From the NCBI RefSeq assembly GCF_002878395.1, contig NW_025892834.1:76941-140940 (forward strand): DNA of 64,000 bases. Direction: 5' to 3'. The notes beneath the pieces were generated by a model, which saw only the letters and a list, made by a program, of their open reading frames with translations, was not told the origin of the DNA and did no database searches. Source of the DNA: Capsicum annuum (Eukaryota; Streptophyta; Magnoliopsida; Solanales; Solanaceae). Below, piece by piece: positions 1 through 12,061 of the stretch (position 1 is its first letter; each line of letters opens with the position of its first letter). The position numbers and the translations under genes are program-made.

Positions 1-1222
1 GTTCTGAATTAACATGGCATTATCTGAGTTGGTGCCATCAAACCAAGACTTCCAAGTCTTTTTGCTGAGCCATAGTGCTTCATGCATGATTGTTTCATCA
101 AAACTCAATTCAAACCACCTAAACATGTAAATAGTATAAGAGATTTCATATTTTGAAACATAAGTCAAAACTATGCAAGAATTGTTCAAACATATGGTGG
201 TCATGTGCTTTTGGCAAAACCATGCACTCTTACATTATATGTATATTCAACATTTATCTACATGTACAACCCTCTCTTTTGATTCCATATCATACGAATA
301 GTGAGAAAAATCATATCAAGAGAGGGATTCATTATAATTCATTCTCTCAATTGAATATTCATCCTTAAGCACATGCATACATATATATAGAATTTTAAAT
401 CAATTTGGGAAAAGGACTAAAGACCAAAACAATTTCATTGAGACTTCTAAAACATGATTATAAATCATAAATCTAAAACCTTTTTCTTAAAATCATGATT
501 TTTATGCCCATGAGATTTTTAGGAAAACCCCACGTACCTCAATTTAGGAATTTGATGAATGATTCTTGAAGCCTAAGGTTTGGGGATTTCAAATCTTCAA
601 TTAGTTTCAAAAATTCACGGTTGAATCTTAAGTTATTTGAGTTTTTAGTTTGAAACCCTAGAGATTTTTCTTGAGTAATTTGGATGATTGTGAATGTATT
701 ATAGTGTCTTTGGGACTAAATCCCGTGTTTAAGCTGATAAGGGGGTGAAAAATACCTAATATACCCTTAATGAGACGAAATAATAATATAAATGGGAGCC
801 TAATATTTTGGGCCACCGCGATGCGCCACAATCGCGGTGGCTCACTGGAAATTGATGAATGGGATTCTTAGGGTCACCGCGATGCGGAGCCATTACGTTG
901 TCCCACTAGTTGGAACCTGGAGCTTCAGCGCGATGCACCACAATTGCTTTAGGTTACTTTAATTTGACAATAGTTAAATAGACCCCCTCCGCAACGCACC
1001 AATCACCAAAATAATGGTGTTTTACGACTAGGACTTAAATTAGCCATAAATTCTTGCCCGGTTATCAAATTTGGATGAATCTTATATTGATAGAAAGCTC
1101 ATTCAATTTCCCACATGATAAAAAGTCAAAATTAGAGAAATTATATGTGGTTTAAAATTTACTCACTTTGGAAGTAAAAAATAAGACTAAGTCTCTTTGA
1201 CACCATTTTAGTCACTTAACTC
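1..1222 (-). mobile_element. Partial LTR, minus strand (family D)
   Basis: Read on the minus strand, this stretch has the layout of the 5' half of a chromovirus LTR. It has a short lead-in with a conserved phrase about a pH-like 'ataaccgggcaagaatttat', then a CpG-rich hairpin block (790-990), then a 'gaaaccctagag'-type leader and a 'gaggtacgtggggtttt' stretch. The same order is seen in the plus-strand LTRs at 27712 and 48202. The LTR start lies near 1222, where Ty3 reverse transcriptase sequence of the other strand begins, and the 3' part lies outside the window. No coding is seen. The exact LTR edge is uncertain by about 20 bases, and no target duplication was found. Confidence 0.55.
790..990 (-). 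repeat. CpG-rich hairpin array in LTR D
   Basis: A perfect inverted repeat has 11-base arms GCCACCGCGAT (812-822) and ATCGCGGTGGC (831-841) around an 8-base loop. Further degenerate CACCGCGATGCG units follow to about 990. The block is the counterpart of hairpin arrays in the other LTRs of this window. Confidence 0.7.
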
Positions 1223-1230
1223 TAAGAGCA

Positions 1231-1853
1231 TATTACCATGAGCTAATGCATTGACGATGTGGTTCATTACAAATAAGTACCATATCCCACAAAAAGATGA
1301 TTTATTTGATCAATTGCAGGGAGATAAATACTTTTCAAAGATCAATATAAGGTCCGGTCATCACTAGTTAAGAATTCATGAAGCAGATATTCCCAAAATA
1401 TCCTTTTGGACTAGATAAGGGCACTTTGAGTTTATTGTCATGTTATTTGGACTAACGAATGCTCTGGTAGCCTTCATGGATATGATGAACAGGATTTTTA
1501 AATCTTTTATTGACATGTACGTGATTGTATTTATAGATGATATTTTGATATATTCACGTAATGAAGTGGAGCATACAGATCATTTAAGGTCAGCATTATA
1601 GATACTTAGAGAGCATCAGTTGTATGCTAAGTTTGCTAAGTGTGAGTTTTGGCTGACCTCGGTAGCCTTTCTTGGTCATGTGGTATCTGGGGAAGGCATC
1701 AAAGTAGATTTTCAGAAGATAGAAGCTGTGAAGAATTGGCCTCGACCAACTACTCCTACTAAGGTGCGTAGTTTCTTAGGGCTAGCAGGTTACTATAGGA
1801 GATTTATGGAGGGATTTTTCTCTATTTATACCCCATTGACCAAATTGACGTAG
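1231..1853 (+). pseudogene. Reverse transcriptase remnant, element C
   Basis: Ty3/gypsy reverse transcriptase fragment. It copies element RNA into DNA in living relatives and is dead here. It begins in the DYRQLN-like motif (here DYHELM, 1231-1250), passes FDQLQG and the FGLTNA-type motif, and reaches the catalytic box as FIDDIL near 1531. It ends with the conserved [11 protein letters not shown] segment near 1770-1806. In-frame TAG occurs where relatives have Gln (HH*LR near 1368; AL*IL near 1598), and the frame closes at TAG 1851. The finger domain is lost at the junction with LTR D. Identification as Ty3 RT is certain; the exact left end is not. Confidence 0.9.
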
Positions 1854-2345
1854 AAAGTGGTTAAGTACTAGTGGTCAGCTGCTTATGAAAGAAGTTTCCA
1901 AGAGCTGAAATATAGATTTACTACCGCGTCAGTGTTAGTCTTACCATAGGGCACAGAAGGATATGTGGTGTACTGTGATGCTTCAGGTGTTGGTTTGGGT
2001 TACGTCCTAGTGCAACATAGAAGAGTTATAGCATATGCTTCTCGACAATTAATGAAACATGAATAGAATTATCCCACTCATGACTTAAAGCTTGCAGTAG
2101 TGGTATTTGTACTAAAAATATGGCATCATTATTTATATGGAGTGCATGTTGATATCTTTACAGATCATAAGATTCTTCAATATCTATTCAAGTAAAAAGA
2201 GCTGAACTTGAGGCAAAGAAGGTGGCTAGAGTTACTGAAGGATTATGATGTCAATAGTCTCTATCATCTAGGTAAAGGTAACATTGTAGCTGATGCTTTT
2301 AGTCGACTATCCATGGGTAGTCTAGCATATCTACCACCTGTTCAG
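1854..2345 (+). pseudogene. RNase H remnant, element C
   Basis: Ty3 RNase H, which removes the RNA strand during reverse transcription in active relatives. It is visible as [34 protein letters not shown], then [15 protein letters not shown] and an ADAFSRL end. The catalytic Asp positions are still present, but the Glu of the usual DLEL motif reads Lys (DLKL). Stops interrupt the frame near 1870, 1948, 2064 and 2193, mostly TAG. It follows RT directly and leads into the integrase, the Ty3 gene order. It cannot make a protein. Confidence 0.85.
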
Positions 2346-2539
2346 TGATAAGTAGTAAGAGATATTCATAAATTGGCCAATCTTGGCGTTCATATTGTAG
2401 ATTCTGAAGATGGTGGAATTGTGGTACTTAATTCAGTCGAGTCATCGCTCGTGGCATTATTTAAGTAGAGGTAGTATAATGACTCCTTATTTTTCTAATA
2501 CAAATAAGGAATTCAACAACATCGACTCACGACATTTAA

Positions 2540-3880
2540 ACTAGCAGGTGATGGCACCTTGAGGTGTCAAGGTAGATTATGTGTGCTTGATATAGATGGG
2601 CTTTGACAATAGGTTATGGATGAGGCACATTACTCTCGTCATTCAATCCATCCCGGCTCTACAAAAATGTATTATGATATTAAAGAGATCTACTGGTGGA
2701 ACGACATAAAGAAAGATATAGTAGAATATGTGGCACAGTGCTCTTATTGTCAGCAAGTGAAAGTGGAACATCAAAGACTTGGTGGCCTAGCTTAAACCTT
2801 TAGTGTTCCTGTGTAGAAATGGAATGCTATTAATATGGACTTCGTTGTAGGATTACCTTTTCCTTATCGGAAACATGTCTCTATTTAGGTAATAGTTGAT
2901 CGGTTAATGAAATCAACCCATTTTCTTCCTGTTAAATCTACCAGCTCGGCTGAATATTATGCCAAGCTATATGCAAAAGAGATTGTTCATCTACATAGGA
3001 ACCTAGTGTCCATTATTTTAGATAGAGGTTCTTTATTTAAAGCTCAGGTTTGGAAATCATTCCATAGAAGGTTGGGTACACAGGTGAACCTTAGCATGGT
3101 ATTTCATCCTTAGACAGATGGCCAAGCTGAAAGCACCATTCAGATGTTTGAAGACATGTTGAGGGCATGTGTTCTGGACTTTAGAGGTAATTATGATGAT
3201 CATTTGCCTTTAATAGAATTTATCTATAATAATATCTACTACTCTAGCATTGGCATGGCTCTATTTGAAGCTCAATATGGGAGACAATATAGATCACCTA
3301 TTAGTTGGTTTGAAGTAGGCAAAACATGGGTATTGGGTCCGGATCTAGTTTATCAACCTATCAAAAAGGTTAAGTTGATATGAGAGCGGTTAAAGACTTC
3401 CCAGAGTAGGAAAAAATCATATGCAAATGTGCCACATAGAGATTTAGAATTCCAAATTGATGATTTCATGTTCTTAAAGATGTCGCCTATGAAAGACGTT
3501 ATGCGTTTGGTAAGAAGGATAAGCTGAGTCCCAGGTATATAGGACCCTACAGAGTTATTCTCAAAATTGGCTAGGTAGCCTATGATCTAGAATTACCTCT
3601 AGAGTTAGAAGCAGTGCATCATGTCTTTCATGTGTCTCTGCTACATAAATGCTTAGGAGAGCCATCTCGTGTCATCCCTATTAAAGGTATTGAGTTTACT
3701 GGAGACTTATCTTTTGAGGAAGTCCCTATGGCTATATTGGATCACCAAGCCAGAAAGTTCAGAACCAAAGACATAGCTTCAGTAAAGGTGCTTTGGAGGA
3801 ACCAGAATGTAGAAGAAGCCACTTGGGAAACAGAAGCGAATATGAAAACTAAATACCCATACTTGTTCCAAAAATTATAA
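2540..3880 (+). pseudogene. Integrase with chromodomain-like tail, element C
   Basis: Ty3 chromovirus integrase, which inserts element DNA into the genome. The zinc domain keeps its His pair (HYSRHSIHP) and Cys pair (CSYC). The core keeps the first Asp (NMDFVVG), the second Asp (ILDRGSLF) and Glu (FEDML). A GPY/F-type region near 3520-3600 is followed by the VFHVSLL segment and a tail ending KVLWRNQNVEEATWE and YPYLF, the form seen in Tekay/Del-type elements. A TAG replaces Gln before TDGQAE near 3112, and a frameshift lies near 3500. The last 88 codons (3614-3880) are open. Many earlier stops make it a pseudogene. Confidence 0.88.
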
Positions 3881-4307
3881 GAAGGTACATGATTTGTGCC
3901 TATGAGACTTGAGGTTTACATGAGAACATCATGCACATGCAGAGTATAAGGTAATTTACATGGTTGGTTATGACTTTTAATTGTGTGTAAGGCCAAGATG
4001 AGCCTCGTGTACTATTCCTTGAGTTTTAAGGACAAGCGGAGCCTCGTGTGTTATTTGTTGAGTATTATATATGTTGTGATACTCTGTGAAGCGTATTTGA
4101 ATGTATTCTGGTTAGCTGACATGTACCCGATAGGCCTATTTACAAAGAAACTCTGGCAAATTTTTTGGAAATTTAGAGAGTTAGCCAATTCAAGGCCTTA
4201 TGATGGGTTAAGTGAGACCGAAGTTGATTAGAAAATCTTAAGAATGTCTTGGATAGTTATGGGATGGAAAGTAAGGTACAAGAATCATTAGAGGACAAAT
4301 GATCCTA

Positions 4308-4318
4308 ATTAGGGGGGT
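4308..4318 (+). other. Polypurine tract, element C
   Basis: ATTAGGGGGGT lies directly before the LTR start TGTAGCACC, the expected place of the plus-strand primer. Confidence 0.75.
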
Positions 4319-5157
4319 TGTAGCACCTCAAAACTTTTTTGAATTAAGTTAACAACTTAACTTAAGTAAAACTGTGACCTATAAAAAAAATTATGGTGCA
4401 AAAAAAAAGAAAGTAAAATAGAATATAAATATTATGTAGGGTATTTATGTGTTGTTGCTGTTAAGATAAGTGTAAAATTTGTAGGGGAGACCACCCATTT
4501 TAATAATTTCCCTAACTAGTGCTATTAAACAAAAAGGGGGGGGGGGATATTATTTCTTAACTCAGTGGAAACCAACTTCCAGAACATCGAAAGTAAAGTT
4601 TCTATTCTATTTCTTTTACTCTGTTTCTTTCCCTCCTTTATTTCTTTTCTTTCCCTAACAACCAGGGGAGTTAGTTTAAGTAATCTAAAGGGATTATGGA
4701 GATAATTATAGCCGGAGGAAGGATACCCTTGTCCTTACGGAGCATATAAGTTAAAGAAGTTCGATAAGTTAATTTGTATAAGTTAGAGTTGGGATTGAAT
4801 TTAAAGAGGTAAATTCTATATTCGTTCTGAAATTTAATTATGAATATGTATTTAGAGATGGTTAATTTGAATCATGATACTAGCTCATAAAGTGGGTTTG
4901 CTCAATTGGGTTTTTTGAAAAAAAGGGGGGGGGGGGGGCGGGGATGTGAAATTTTGATAAGACATGAGTTTTTAAGGATTCCCATCAATAAAGTGGATTT
5001 GACATTGAAGTTTATAAGTTAGAAAAGTTAGAATCTATTTTGAATTCTTATTAAGCAATTCGATTAATTTCGAACATAAGTGCAGATTATTGGAATAAGT
5101 TATTAAATTCACCTTTGGTTTATTGATGGACATATGTTACCTTGTAGCTAGTGAATT
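4319..5157 (+). repeat. 3' LTR of element C, truncated
   Basis: It begins TGTAGCACCTC and matches the first 780 or so bases of the solo LTR at 6490, including two poly-G runs (11 G at 4536-4546, 14 G at 4925-4938). Homology stops after GTGAATT at 5157. The next 16 bases (5158-5173) nearly repeat 5128-5141, which looks like a copied filler at the break. Confidence 0.85.
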
Positions 5158-5394
5158 GGACATATGTGTCACCTATAATGTACAAATTTATTAATAAATG
5201 GTGTGGCACATTAGAATATTTAAGCTTCTATGAAATAGAAATAATAAGTTATACCTTTATTTTATCCGACAAAATGAGATTTTTCCTCATTATTATATTA
5301 TATTTGTTTTCCAATTCTATAAATGTTGCTTTTGAATCCTGTCTATGTTCATTATTTCATCTCATGATCTGATCTGTCATGAATTGTATTAATT

Positions 5395-6256
5395 TTTTAA
5401 TTGACATGTCTCTTGCCTCTCTATATGATGAATTTAGAAACTCCTCTATGCTTTAAGTCATCACCATCGATCTGTTGACATTAAAATGAGCTATGGACTA
5501 TTTTTCATAGACAATATCAAATAGGTAGTCCTTCACCCTATTATCGATTTTGTTTATGTCTTTCATAAGTCGATCAAAGTCTGCCTTTATGTATGTTCTG
5601 GCCATTGCAAAGAAGATCCCCTTTAATTGCTTTTGATTTTTCTTAAACCTGCCCTTAATGTTGTTCCATAGATGGTAGATTTATATATAGTGAGCCACTT
5701 TGGATATATAATTTAAACACCTTTTAATATGACATCATGCAGATCAGATACTATGCACATGTTTTCTCTTTCAGTGAAAGAAATTTTAAACATGAAAAAA
5801 AATCATTCCCATGAATCGTCATTTTTCAAAATCAACAACATATGCTAGTGGCAAAATATTTCCTGATTAAGCAAATGGAATAGTGTCAATTTTTTTTGAC
5901 AAGTTTGAATAAGAGATTACAACCTTAAAAGTGACATTCATGTAGTTAAAAATTGTATTACTATATGTCTAGCAGTTCCTTAGAAGGTTGTAATTAAGAT
6001 ATTTAAAGTTCTATCACTTCATGCCAACATATACATAATCTTGTATAAAAAGTTTCATAGAACTCACCCGCTGCACCCAACACACTAGTACACAACATTG
6101 TTCCCTTGTATGTAGATTTCAAAAAAGTTTCATCAACAACAACGGTAGGCATACAATATTCCCAGCCCCTGATTGATGCGTTCAACGCGACAAAAGGATA
6201 TAAAAAATGATTGTCCTTTATTTTATGTAGCCTTGTGAATGATCCTGGATTGGAAA
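5395..6256 (-). pseudogene. MULE (Mutator-like) transposase remnant
   Basis: On the minus strand, from 6256 downwards, the translation reads SNPGSFTRLHK, then YPFVALNASIRGWEYC, VVVDETFLKSTYKGTML and GAAGEF. This is the start of the MULE DDE domain, where the Asp of VVVD is the first catalytic residue. After a scrambled stretch, 5790-5395 gives ERENMCIVSDLHDVILKGV (second Asp region), then NQKQLKGIFFAMARTY, DRLMKDINKIDNRVKDYLF and NRSMVM, typical of the later part of plant MULE transposases. Stops and frameshifts are frequent, and no terminal inverted repeats were found. It stands between a cut LTR and a solo LTR. It is a fossil with no likely product. Confidence 0.82.
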
Positions 6257-6489
6257 TTTATGAAAGTACTTTATGGAGTACTTTTATAGAATTATATGTA
6301 ATTTATGAAAGTATTTATGGTAATATGTTGTATCAAAAAGAGTAATTGTGAGGTTTAAATTGAAAGGGAATCAAGAGGTTGAATTGGAAAGGAAATTGTG
6401 AGTTTTAATTGGAAAGGAAAGATATTTATTTGGCCAAATCTTACGTATCTTTTAATAGTGTTTTAATTATGGTTGGAAGATTAAATTAG

Positions 6490-8743
6490 TGTAGCACCTC
6501 AAAATCTTTTGAATTAAGTTAACAACTTAAGTAAAACTGTGACCTATAAAGAAAATTATGGTGCAAAAGAAAAGCAAGTGGAATAAAATATATATATATA
6601 TTATACACGACATTTGTGTGTTGTTGTTGTTAAGATAAGTGTACAAGTTATGGGGCCACCACCCTTTTTAATAATTTCCCTAACTAGTGCTATTAAACAA
6701 AAAGGGGGGGGGGGGGGATTATTTCTTAACACATTGGAAACCAACTTCCAGAATACAAGAAAGTAAAGTTGCTATTTTGTTTCTTTTACTCTGTTTCTTT
6801 CCCTCATTATTTATTCCTTTTCTTTCCCTAAAAACCAAGGGATTTAGTCTAAATAATCTAAAGGGATTAAGGAATAATTATAGCCAGAGAAAGGATACCC
6901 TTGTCCTTATGGAGCATATATAAGTTAAAGAAATTTGAGGAGTTGATTTGTAAAAGTTAGAGTTGGGATTGAATTTCAAGAGGTAAATTCTCTATTCTAA
7001 TTTGAATCTTGGTACTAGCTCTTAAAGTGGGTTTGCTTAATTGGGTTTTTTGAAAGAAAGGGGGGAAATGTGAAATTTTGATAAGACATGAGTTTTTAGG
7101 GATTCCCATCAACAAAGTGGATTTGACATTGAAGTGTATAAGTTAAAAGTTAGAATCTATTTTGAATTCTTATTAAGGAATTCGATTAATTTTGAACATA
7201 AGTGCAGATTATTGGAATAAGTTATTAAATTCACCTTTGGTTTATTTGATGTACATATGTGTTATCTTGTAGCTAGTGAATTACGTATCGGATAGCAGGA
7301 ACTAGTGGTTGGGAAGAGAAAGGCTACACGCTCGCGGGTTAATTCACTGGAGGCTCAAATTATTACTGTAATTAATAAAGCACTAAGGTATGTAAAGCTA
7401 AACCTCCCCTCGCCGTTAAGGTACTACTCCACATTATGAGCTCCTTCCTATTAACGTTGATATAACCGAGAGTAGAATCTTTATATTACCTTACATATCC
7501 CTCCCTTGTTGTACCATTAAGCATAAAGTACTTACCTTTCCCTTTTGTGTTATATTTTCATGACACTTACATATCATCGTAAGTTCCTCTACTTAAAGCC
7601 CTTAGGCCACAAAATATATATGTATATCACACTTTAGGAGCAAAATTAATAGTAATAGCATAGTTTCACTTGTATATGTTAGCTAGATGATCATTATCAT
7701 AACTCACATATCATAGGCCTTCAAGACATTATTTGATAAATATTAACGACGGGAGGGTACAGAGGTTTTGTTTGACATATCTCTCAATGTGATTATGTGC
7801 ACAGGATCAAGACCAGACCACTACAGTAAGCTCAACCATTGGGCATAACTGCCTTCGTGGCATCATTTGTATTTGAAATTAGCTGAAACGTCATGCATTG
7901 GTTTCCCCTGACTCAAGCCAATATATGACATATATGGCCTGCAAACAGACCCTTATAGTAAGCCCCTAGATAGGGCATACCTAAATACACACTACGATTA
8001 TAGTTACACATGTGGGATCATAACAATGAGTATGTGAGCAACATATGCTTAATACTTGCCTTAGATCACCTTTAGAAGGCCATCTTGTGATTATTTATAT
8101 AACTTATAGGATAAGTGCATCACCTAGGCAAAGTATAGGCCCTATATTATAATGAACACTTTCCTAAATATTGTATATGATGCTATAAGGTCGGTGCATA
8201 AGTTATCACTTCATATCGTATATGTGTTATTTGTTGGTTTATACGTTTTCCACTTTATCATTTGACTCATATGAGCTTCTCTACTTGTCCAACTGTTATT
8301 CTATCTGCTTTCATACTACTACATATTGTTTATTTACTGATGTATCAGTCCTACCATGTTTTATTAATGTTGGCTTAGATCACCAAGATATCCGATGCCT
8401 ACTTTAGGTCCTATTGCCATTTTCAACTGATATTTAGGTGAGAGTCATCTCTTTCTGGAGCCAGTCTAGTATTTTGATTATATGTACAGGACTCTAGTTG
8501 GGTATGTCAGGCCCTAAGCAACTAGTCACTTGTAGTATAGTGTGTCAAACAGACTAGAGGATTCATAGACATCATACAGTTTTGTATTGTACAATTTTTG
8601 ATAACGTAACTCCCTCATGTATATATGCAACTCTTATTGAATATCCTGCTTATTATTATCCTATAACCTTGTGTACATCATAGAGTGCTTGTAGAGTAAG
8701 TGTATAAGGTTCTTGTTCGTCCTTATTAATTTGGGACGTGACA
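6490..8743 (+). mobile_element. Solo LTR of element C family
   Basis: A complete LTR of 2254 bases begins TGTAGCACCTC and ends GGGACGTGACA. It is flanked by a perfect 5-bp target duplication ATTAG (6485-6489 and 8744-8748). There is no internal region, so it is the product of LTR-LTR recombination. It carries a 14-base poly-G run near 6704-6717 and an AT-rich TATA-like stretch near 6588-6602. No CpG hairpin array is evident, unlike LTRs A, B and D. No real coding is seen. Confidence 0.9.
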
Positions 8744-8748
8744 ATTAG

Positions 8749-11700
8749 TTTAATGGACATTATGATATAATTAAGATTAGGGGTCAATTTTATGGAATTA
8801 GTTTTGCGTGAGGGATCATTTGAGTCTTTTTTTCATATATATTTTAGCATTAAAGTTCGACCAAAGTTAGTATTTTGCGTTAAGAGGATGGATTAGAAAT
8901 CTAACAGTTCTGTTAGGCTTAAAGATGATATTTGATTTAGTTGGGTGGTTGGTACAAATATTGATTCTCTCAAGAGGGATTAGGGCCATTAGATAAAATT
9001 TAGTATTTGAAAAGTTTAGAGTTGACCATGGTTATTATTTGATCAAGACGACCTCAGTCCAATGTTTTTATGATTTCAACAAGTCTAGAATGTATATTAT
9101 GACTGAACAACATAGTTTTATTTATTCTAAAGTTTTCAAATGAATTCTAAGGGGTGATTTAATGTACAGTCTATTGCTTATTACTAGCTATAGGTACAAC
9201 TAGTTTTTTGTTCTATGCGTTCGAAGACTTGCATTCGCAAAGGGCAATATTGTCGATAGGGTCTGGGTGTACTTCACATTCTCGATAGGTTCATTATCTT
9301 TGCATAGAGTTAGGTGGGAGTGGATCATTGCATTTGTGTATAGTTACCCAAACGAACATTATATTCTTTTGAACATCTTTCCTTAATAGCTTCATTATGT
9401 TGTTTATAACTTGAGTGGATGGGTAGCATGATCCTCAATGTGATAAGATGTCTTTAGTGGAAGATCTTCAGTTTTGGAAGTTTAGAAGTTGAAAAGTTTA
9501 ACAAAATTTAGTATCTAATTAAGATGGGCTCGAGTTAAAATTCTAGCATGATTATTAGGTTCAAAAGGTGATTTCTGGGTTAGAAGGATAGTTGATTTTT
9601 GTCCCATGTCTTTCAGGTAAGATTTGGTTCATTGGATTAAATTTTACAAATTTAGAACTTAAGAGTTTATCTCAGTCAACCTCTGGTCAAGAAGACCTTC
9701 AATGGGTAATTTGATGATTCCAATAGGCCTGAAACATGTTTGATGATCGATTTACACTATTGGCTAATGTTTGAGAGGTCTTGAATGAGTTTGGACACTT
9801 GTTTGAAGTTGAAAGTTTTACATCATTGAGATTTTATAATATCATATGAAGCAGGTGAACTTTAAATGATATTTGAATGGAACCATTAGATTCGTATAAA
9901 AATTTCATAACCAACACAAAAAAGAATTGGAAAATTTTTAGTTTGTGTGAGAGAGTTATTCTCACTTTAGTGTCGAGAATGATTGCTAGTGAGACCATAG
10001 GAGCAGAAATATGTCAGAAGCCATGTTTTCACAGGTTTGGAAAGCAGACTGCATGTGTAGAAATCGTTGAGTTTTAAATCACAAATCACATTTATTTGGT
10101 ATTTATGATATTTTGTGAGTTAGGAAGCACCTATTGAGGCAATTCTCGATGTATTTTTCTTGAATAATCATTGGGTATGTGATTATACCTTTGTTTTTCA
10201 AAAATATTTATTTTATTCTGATGATTTTGATCATCAATAATCAAGAGTGAGATTTGAAACCCACGATAGTTGAGAAATTATAAGTTTTTTGGTTTGAGGA
10301 ATAATGTATAATGAATTTTTATTTATTTTTGGAACTTCAGGTTTATATGCTATGATAAAATTGATTTTGGAATCAATTTACTGAATTATCAATTATATCA
10401 TTATAGTTGAAATTGTGTATGAACATGAAAATGAGAATTTTGAACCTAAAATTAAGAAATTATATTTTGATGATCTGAAGGTCGATTTAAGATTCATTTT
10501 CCATGAAATTTTATATTTGAGTTTATTACTCTATGGTTAACATAATTTTCATATAACATTTTAGTTTTACTTTCTAGCTCGAAGTTAACATTTTGGACCC
10601 AAAATGAAAGTATATCAATCCTATGATTTTATTTTCTTATGTAGAATACATATTTGATCAGAGTAAATTCATTTGGAAGATTATGAAAGGGAAAGGTTTT
10701 GATTTAACTTTCTAGGATTTGTTTAATTTTCTTTTATTCCCTTTTTCAATGTATATATGTGCTAATGGTTTGTATAAGGGAACAATGAGAATAGGATCCG
10801 GTATAGGTGAGATAACAACATCTATGATGGTATTATTGTCATATTAAGAGTTAGAATAATAAAATTAAATTCTTAAAACTATTTTCCCTAGTTTACTAAC
10901 ATTGATTGACTTATTGAACATGCTAGTTGGTGATTTTACTCCTCTTTGAGAACCTAGTTATCTATGAACTGAGAAAGAATGTCTATGTTGACTTCGAAGT
11001 TGAGAAAATGAAAACTTTCATAATCAATCAGATGCGTGATATAAAATGCATAGCTTAAAATTTTACTTATTATTTTAGATTAGGATTGTACGCATGCACA
11101 TTATGCATTTGATTTCATGGGGATCAGAGTGGCATGCCTCCCCAATATCATGTGGTTCAGAGTAGCATTCCTGCTCAATATTATGTGTATCAAAGTGACA
11201 TATTTACCCAATATTATTTGGATCAGAGTTGCATGTCTGCCCAATGTTATATTAATGGGTAGCACGTCTACCCTGTATATGGACCTCGTGAGTCCCCCAT
11301 GGTTCCTATCTAGCTATATAGAGTAGCATATCTATACACAACATATGCATTACATTCATTTATTCATTCCTCTTTACTTGGTTTGTTAACATGTTTTACT
11401 TGATGAATATCTTCTTAAGTAATGTGAAATGCAGTCGATGATTATCTGACATTTTTGCTAGTTAATTTTTATGTATATTAAACTATTGCTAGATCATTAT
11501 TTATCTGTGTCTATTTGGTTACACATCCAAGTATGAGTTGACTACATATTTAAGTTGTATAGAGCTGACATCACTTTAAATTAAGGTCAATAAATGATGG
11601 TGTTGAGTATATGTGGATTAATATTCACGCTTGCCATTTTTTCCCTTAATGGAAAGGTTTAAAGTCAAGTGCATTTAGTCATTGATTCGCTAATCGTACG

Positions 11701-11843
11701 GAGTGAAGTCATCGAGGTAACTATGTATGCCTCAAACTCTTGAGCTAATATTTGAATCCTTCTATGTATGTATTTAGATCCAAACCTTGAATTTTCATTG
11801 TACCTGGGCATAAAGGTCAATCCTCAAGTATAGGAAGTGTATT
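8749..11843 (+). other. Unclassified repeat, no gene seen
   Basis: This AT-rich DNA is duplicated at 38147-41970. Its tone is LTR-like: a 'gattaggggtcaatttt' opening, long poly-T stretches and a 33-bp tandem array near the end. Neither LTR ends nor coding could be shown. Short open frames here have no recognisable domain. It is the target into which the solo LTR and element A were inserted. Confidence 0.6.
11121..11273 (+). repeat. 33-bp tandem repeat, four units plus a part
   Basis: Units start at 11121, 11154, 11187 and 11220, each exactly 33 bases with the frame GGATCAGAGTxGCAT...CCCAATATTAT. A partial fifth runs to about 11273. Because the unit is a multiple of three it reads as an 11-residue protein repeat, but no start context or homology supports a protein. 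Copy 2 has the same array at 41248-41378. Confidence 0.8.
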
Positions 11844-12061
11844 TGTAATACCTCTAAGTTTCCTAACTAATTTTGTTTCAAGAATGTCAAGTATTAGCTT
11901 CTAATTGAATGATGATTATCCCATGAGAAATTTTCAAGATTTTCACTTTTTTCATCTATGAAATTCAATAAGCTTTCCATCGATATAAAATTCGCCTAAA
12001 TCCGATAACTGGGTAAGAAGTTATGACTATTTTAAGTTACCATAGTAAAACAGAGCCATAT

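Larger units (their letters stand above)
1231..5157 (+). mobile_element. Ty3/gypsy element C: decayed pol plus truncated 3' LTR
   Basis: A 5'-truncated LTR retrotransposon. It keeps RT, RNase H, integrase and a C-terminal chromodomain-like tail in Ty3/gypsy order, then about 430 bases of noncoding 3' sequence, a polypurine tract and the first 839 bases of its 3' LTR. Gag, protease and the 5' LTR are missing. The left edge abuts the minus-strand LTR D and the right edge breaks inside the LTR at 5157. It belongs to the same LTR family as the solo LTR at 6490. The noncoding stretch 3881-4307 shows no gene. Confidence 0.85.

Noticed and set aside
3983..4231. 82-codon open frame after the integrase of element C
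   Set aside because: It lies in the normally noncoding 3' region before the PPT and has no domain.
1231..4318. Endogenous pararetrovirus
   Set aside because: RT and RNase H are followed by an integrase with a chromodomain-like tail and LTRs with primer sites, which is Ty3/gypsy; no movement or coat protein is seen.
11121..11273. CRISPR-like array
   Set aside because: The repeats are contiguous with no spacers, and the DNA is plant nuclear.
11117..11326. Repeat protein encoded by the 33-bp array
   Set aside because: The frame is broken in copy 2 by a one-base loss, and there is no promoter or homology.
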